Source: Polaromonas sp. (GTDB lineage: Bacteria > Pseudomonadota > Gammaproteobacteria > Burkholderiales > Burkholderiaceae_C). Taken from it: a stretch of DNA of 64,000 nt. Below, one piece after another: positions 59,242 to 64,000 of this stretch (the stretch's first letter is position 1; every line of letters starts with the position of its first letter). A program made the position numbers and the translations under genes. The stretch is taken from NCBI RefSeq assembly GCF_029945895.1, contig NZ_JAQSDL010000110.1, positions 1 through 64,000 of the forward strand, given 5' to 3'. The notes under the pieces were generated by a model. It was not told the DNA's origin. It saw only the letters and a program-made list of their open reading frames with translations, and did not search any database.

Positions 59242-60648
59242 ATGAACCTGAACCCTGTGTTACAGACGCTGACGACGCTGCCGGGAAGGCTGAGGCAACG
59301 CGCCCGCGGAATGTTCAATCTGAACGATCCACGCTGGGGCCGCGACGACGACAACAAGACCCCGTCCGACGAGTCCAAGCCCGAGGCTGGCCGCGACGAC
59401 GTGCCGCCTGTGCGCCCACCTGCGCCGAATCGTCCGCAGGGCCAAGGTCAGGGACCCAACCAGGGACCGCCCGATCTCGACGAGTTGTGGCGTGACTTCA
59501 ACCGCAAGCTGGGCGGCCTTTTCGGCGGCGCCAAAAATGCCGGGCAGCGCGGGCGTGGCACCGGTGGACTCGGGGGCGGTGGCGGGCCTGGCGGTTTCCA
59601 GCCCGACATGAAAAGTGCAGGTATCGGTGTCGGCCTGATCGCCGGCGTGGCCGTGCTGATCTGGCTGGGTACCGGCTTTTTCATCGTGCAGGAGGGCCAG
59701 CAGGCCGTCATCACCCAGTTCGGCAAGTACAACTCGACCGTCGGTGCCGGCTTCAACTGGCGCCTGCCTTACCCCGTGCAGCGCCATGAAGTCGTGGTGG
59801 CGACCCAGATCCGCTCCGTTGACGTGGGCCGCGACACCATCATCAAGGCCACCGGCCTGCGTGAATCGGCCATGCTCACCGAAGACGAGAACATTGTCGA
59901 GATCAAGTTTGCGGTCCAGTACCGCCTGAACGACGCGCGCGCCTATCTTTTCGAAACCCGGGATCCAGCCGCCACGGTGGTCCAGGCGGCTGAAACCGCG
60001 GTGCGCGAGGTCGTCGGCAAAATGAAAATGGACTCCGCACTGGCCGAGGAACGTGACCAGATCGCGCCGCGCGTGCGCACCCTGATGCAGACCATTCTGG
60101 ACCGCTACAAGGTCGGTGTTGAAGTGGTCGGCATCAACCTGCAGCAAAGCGGTGTGCGTCCGCCCGAGCAGGTGCAGGCCTCGTTCGACGATGTGCTCAA
60201 GGCCGGTCAGGAACGCGAACGCGCCAAGAACGAAGCCCAGGCCTACGCCAACGACGTGATTCCGCGCGCAGTTGGCTCGGCGTCGCGCCTCAAGGAAGAG
60301 TCGGAGGCCTACAAGGCCAGAGTGGTGGCACAGGCGCAGGGTGATGCGCAGCGCTTTCGCTCGGTGCTGACTGAGTACCAGAAGGCGCCGCAGGTGACGC
60401 GCGACCGCATGTACACCGATGCCATGCAACAGGTCTACAGCAACGTCACCAAGGTGCTGGTGGAGTCGCGCCAGGGATCCAACCTGCTGTACCTCCCGCT
60501 CGACAAGCTGATGCAGGCCACCGGCGTCGCCAAGAGCGGCGCGGAGCCGGCCGGATCGGTTGCCTTGCCCCCGGTCGCTCCGTCCACTTCGACCCTTGAT
60601 ACGCGGGCCCGTGACACCTCACGCACCCGCGACCGCGAAACACGCTAA
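59242..60648 (+). CDS. hflK: FtsH protease regulator HflK
   Basis: A 468-residue inner-membrane protein. The N-terminal cytosolic part (1-125) is Pro/Gly/Asp-rich; one transmembrane helix follows (about 127-152, IGVGLIAGVAVLIWLGTGFF), then an SPFH/prohibitin domain (VQEGQQAVITQFGKYNSTVG, LTEDENIVEIKFAVQYRLND) and a coiled coil with a Ser/Thr-rich tail. With HflC it forms the complex that modulates FtsH. Confidence 0.95.
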   Translation: MNLNPVLQTLTTLPGRLRQRARGMFNLNDPRWGRDDDNKTPSDESKPEAGRDDVPPVRPPAPNRPQGQGQGPNQGPPDLDELWRDFNRKLGGLFGGAKNAGQRGRGTGGLGGGGGPGGFQPDMKSAGIGVGLIAGVAVLIWLGTGFFIVQEGQQAVITQFGKYNSTVGAGFNWRLPYPVQRHEVVVATQIRSVDVGRDTIIKATGLRESAMLTEDENIVEIKFAVQYRLNDARAYLFETRDPAATVVQAAETAVREVVGKMKMDSALAEERDQIAPRVRTLMQTILDRYKVGVEVVGINLQQSGVRPPEQVQASFDDVLKAGQERERAKNEAQAYANDVIPRAVGSASRLKEESEAYKARVVAQAQGDAQRFRSVLTEYQKAPQVTRDRMYTDAMQQVYSNVTKVLVESRQGSNLLYLPLDKLMQATGVAKSGAEPAGSVALPPVAPSTSTLDTRARDTSRTRDRETR

Positions 60649-60657
60649 GGAACTGCC

Positions 60658-61560
60658 GTGAATAGAGTTGGATTTATTGCTTCTTCGATGCTGGTGGCGC
60701 TGGCATTGCTCAGTTCCATGCTGTTTGTGGTTGACCAGCGGCAGTTCGGTGTGGTGTATGCACTGGGCCAGATCAAGGAGGTCATCCTGGAGCCCGGCCT
60801 GAACTTCAAGCTGCCGCCACCTTTCCAGAACGTGTCGTACATCGACAGGCGGCTGCTGACGCTGGACAGCACCGATGCCGAGCCGATGCTGACCGCCGAA
60901 AAGCAGCGCGTGGTCATCGACTGGTATGTCAAATGGCGCATCACCCAGCCCTCGGAGTACATCCGCAACGTGGGTCTGGACGAACGTGCCGGTGCCAACC
61001 AGCTGAACCGGGTCGTGCGCAATGCTTTCCAGGAAGCCATCAACAAGCGCACCGTCAAGGACCTGTTGTCCCTCAAGCGCGAAGCCCTGATGGCCGACGT
61101 GAAAGCCGAGGTGCTGGAAGTCGTGCGCGGTGCCAAGCCCTGGGGGATTGACGTGATCGACGTGCGCATCACGCGTGTCGATTATGTGGAGGCCATCACC
61201 GAATCGGTGTACCGCCGCATGGAAGCCGAGCGCAAGCGAGTCGCCAACGAGTTGCGCTCCACCGGTGCCGCCGAAGGCGAAAAAATCCGCGCCGATGCCG
61301 ACCGGCAGCGCGAGGTGACCGTCGCCAATGCCTACCGCGAAGCGCAGAAAATCAAGGGTGAGGGCGATGCCGAGGCCGCTGCCGCCTACAGCGACGCCTT
61401 TGGCCGTGACCCGCAGTTTGCCCAGTTCTACCGCAGCCTGGACGCCTACAAGGCCAGCTTCGACAAGAAGGGCGACGTGATGGTGATCGATCCTTCGTCC
61501 GATTTCTTCAAGGCCATGCGCAGCTCCGGCAGCGGCACGGCCCCAACCGGCAAGAAGTAA
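60658..61560 (+). CDS. hflC: FtsH protease regulator HflC
   Basis: A 300-residue inner-membrane protein. One transmembrane helix at about 5-24, then an SPFH domain (VVDQRQFGVVYALGQIKEVI, TAEKQRVVIDWYVKWRITQP) and an Ala/Glu/Arg-rich coiled coil (NELRSTGAAEGEKIRADADR). It starts with GTG about 9 bases after hflK and should be co-translated. It forms the complex with HflK. Confidence 0.95.
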   Translation: MNRVGFIASSMLVALALLSSMLFVVDQRQFGVVYALGQIKEVILEPGLNFKLPPPFQNVSYIDRRLLTLDSTDAEPMLTAEKQRVVIDWYVKWRITQPSEYIRNVGLDERAGANQLNRVVRNAFQEAINKRTVKDLLSLKREALMADVKAEVLEVVRGAKPWGIDVIDVRITRVDYVEAITESVYRRMEAERKRVANELRSTGAAEGEKIRADADRQREVTVANAYREAQKIKGEGDAEAAAAYSDAFGRDPQFAQFYRSLDAYKASFDKKGDVMVIDPSSDFFKAMRSSGSGTAPTGKK

Positions 61561-61568
61561 CAGTCCAC

Positions 61569-61757
61569 TTGGACGGCAGCACGATCTGGCAGGCACTGGC
61601 CTTGATGCTGGTGATCGAGGGGCTGCTGCCGTTTTTCTCGCCGCGCGGATGGCGCGGCATGTTCGAGAAGATCCTCCAGCTCACGGACGGCCAGATCCGC
61701 TTTTTCGGGCTGGGCAGCATCGCTGCCGGTCTTGTGTGGATGGCCTTTCTGCTCTGA
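61569..61757 (+). CDS. DUF2065 small membrane protein
   Basis: A 62-residue protein with two helices (about 5-20 and 44-60) around RGWRGMFEKILQLTDGQIRF. It matches DUF2065, often found after hflC; its role is unknown. Start is TTG, 8 bases after hflC. Confidence 0.85.
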   Translation: MDGSTIWQALALMLVIEGLLPFFSPRGWRGMFEKILQLTDGQIRFFGLGSIAAGLVWMAFLL

Positions 61758-61850
61758 TCGCCGGCCGCAGAAGCGGCAGTCTCGAGCCTGTATTTGAGTC
61801 CGCCAGCCACCTGTGTGCCGGCGCTGGCCGAAAACAGCCCGCAAGCCCGG

Positions 61851-61856
61851 TAAAAT
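61851..61856 (+). promoter_or_regulatory. Candidate -10 box before hisZ
   Basis: TAAAAT, 29 bases before the hisZ ATG in a locally AT-rich patch. The -35 region is not clear. Confidence 0.3.
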
Positions 61857-61884
61857 CCTGTTTTTAACAGCTCACGATAAATAC

Positions 61885-64000
<2,116 letters not shown>

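Overview
The window is chromosomal DNA of a high-GC betaproteobacterium, almost certainly a member of the Comamonadaceae close to Polaromonas or Rhodoferax. This is inferred from gene content and order: sucA-sucB-lpd-zapE, and ndk-rlmN-pilW-rodZ-ispG-hisS-yfgM-bamB-der-hfq-hflX-hflK-hflC-DUF2065-hisZ-purA, which is the usual Burkholderiales arrangement. The use of HisZ, and two families of short intergenic repeats that I associate with this family, fit the same placement. Nothing here is a prophage, insertion sequence or CRISPR array. The window starts inside one gene and ends inside another (purA).

Region 1 (1-7.7 kb) is a signalling operon. A very large hybrid histidine kinase carries a poly-HAMP array of 92-residue repeats, the same architecture as the fungal group III (Nik1/Os-1) kinases. 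Several of its repeats are identical at the DNA level. It is followed by a second REC-GAF-kinase-REC protein, a small winged-helix-like protein and two small membrane proteins of DUF5985 type. Region 2 (7.9-12.2 kb) holds an MCE/MlaD lipid-transport operon (permease, MCE protein, lipoprotein) without its ATPase, then an MFS transporter. Region 3 (12.3-25.8 kb) is a mixed accessory and housekeeping stretch: a membrane-anchored Mrr-like protein, a PAS-GAF hybrid kinase, two EamA transporters, serA, a DsbG-like lipoprotein, an orphan Bug receptor, a YegD-type Hsp70 pair, an Lrp regulator, a protein resembling a kinase dimerisation domain without a canonical ATPase, a DUF2721 protein and an isochorismatase-family hydrolase. 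A structured, tRNA-like stretch follows the hydrolase.

Region 4 (25.9-32.6 kb) contains a secreted HbpS/GlcG-like protein, an acuI-prpE pair that can turn acrylate, 3-hydroxypropionate-derived acrylyl-CoA or propionate into propionyl-CoA, and a minus-strand pair made of a Slam-like outer-membrane protein and a FecR-domain protein with a C-terminal small-barrel-like domain. The Slam gene has a terminator-like hairpin directly before its start codon. Region 5 (32.9-40.8 kb) encodes the 2-oxoglutarate dehydrogenase complex, interrupted by a low-GC membrane-protein gene, then zapE and a periplasmic coiled-coil protein. Region 6 (40.8-64 kb) is core housekeeping: PP2C phosphatase, DinG-like helicase, BamD, RluD, ScpB, RluB, then the ndk-to-purA block with outer-membrane assembly (BamB, BamD), isoprenoid synthesis (IspG), ribosome maturation (Der, RlmN, HflX), RNA chaperone Hfq and the HflKC protease regulators.

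Function assignments rest on reading the protein sequences and on remembered family features; no database search was run.
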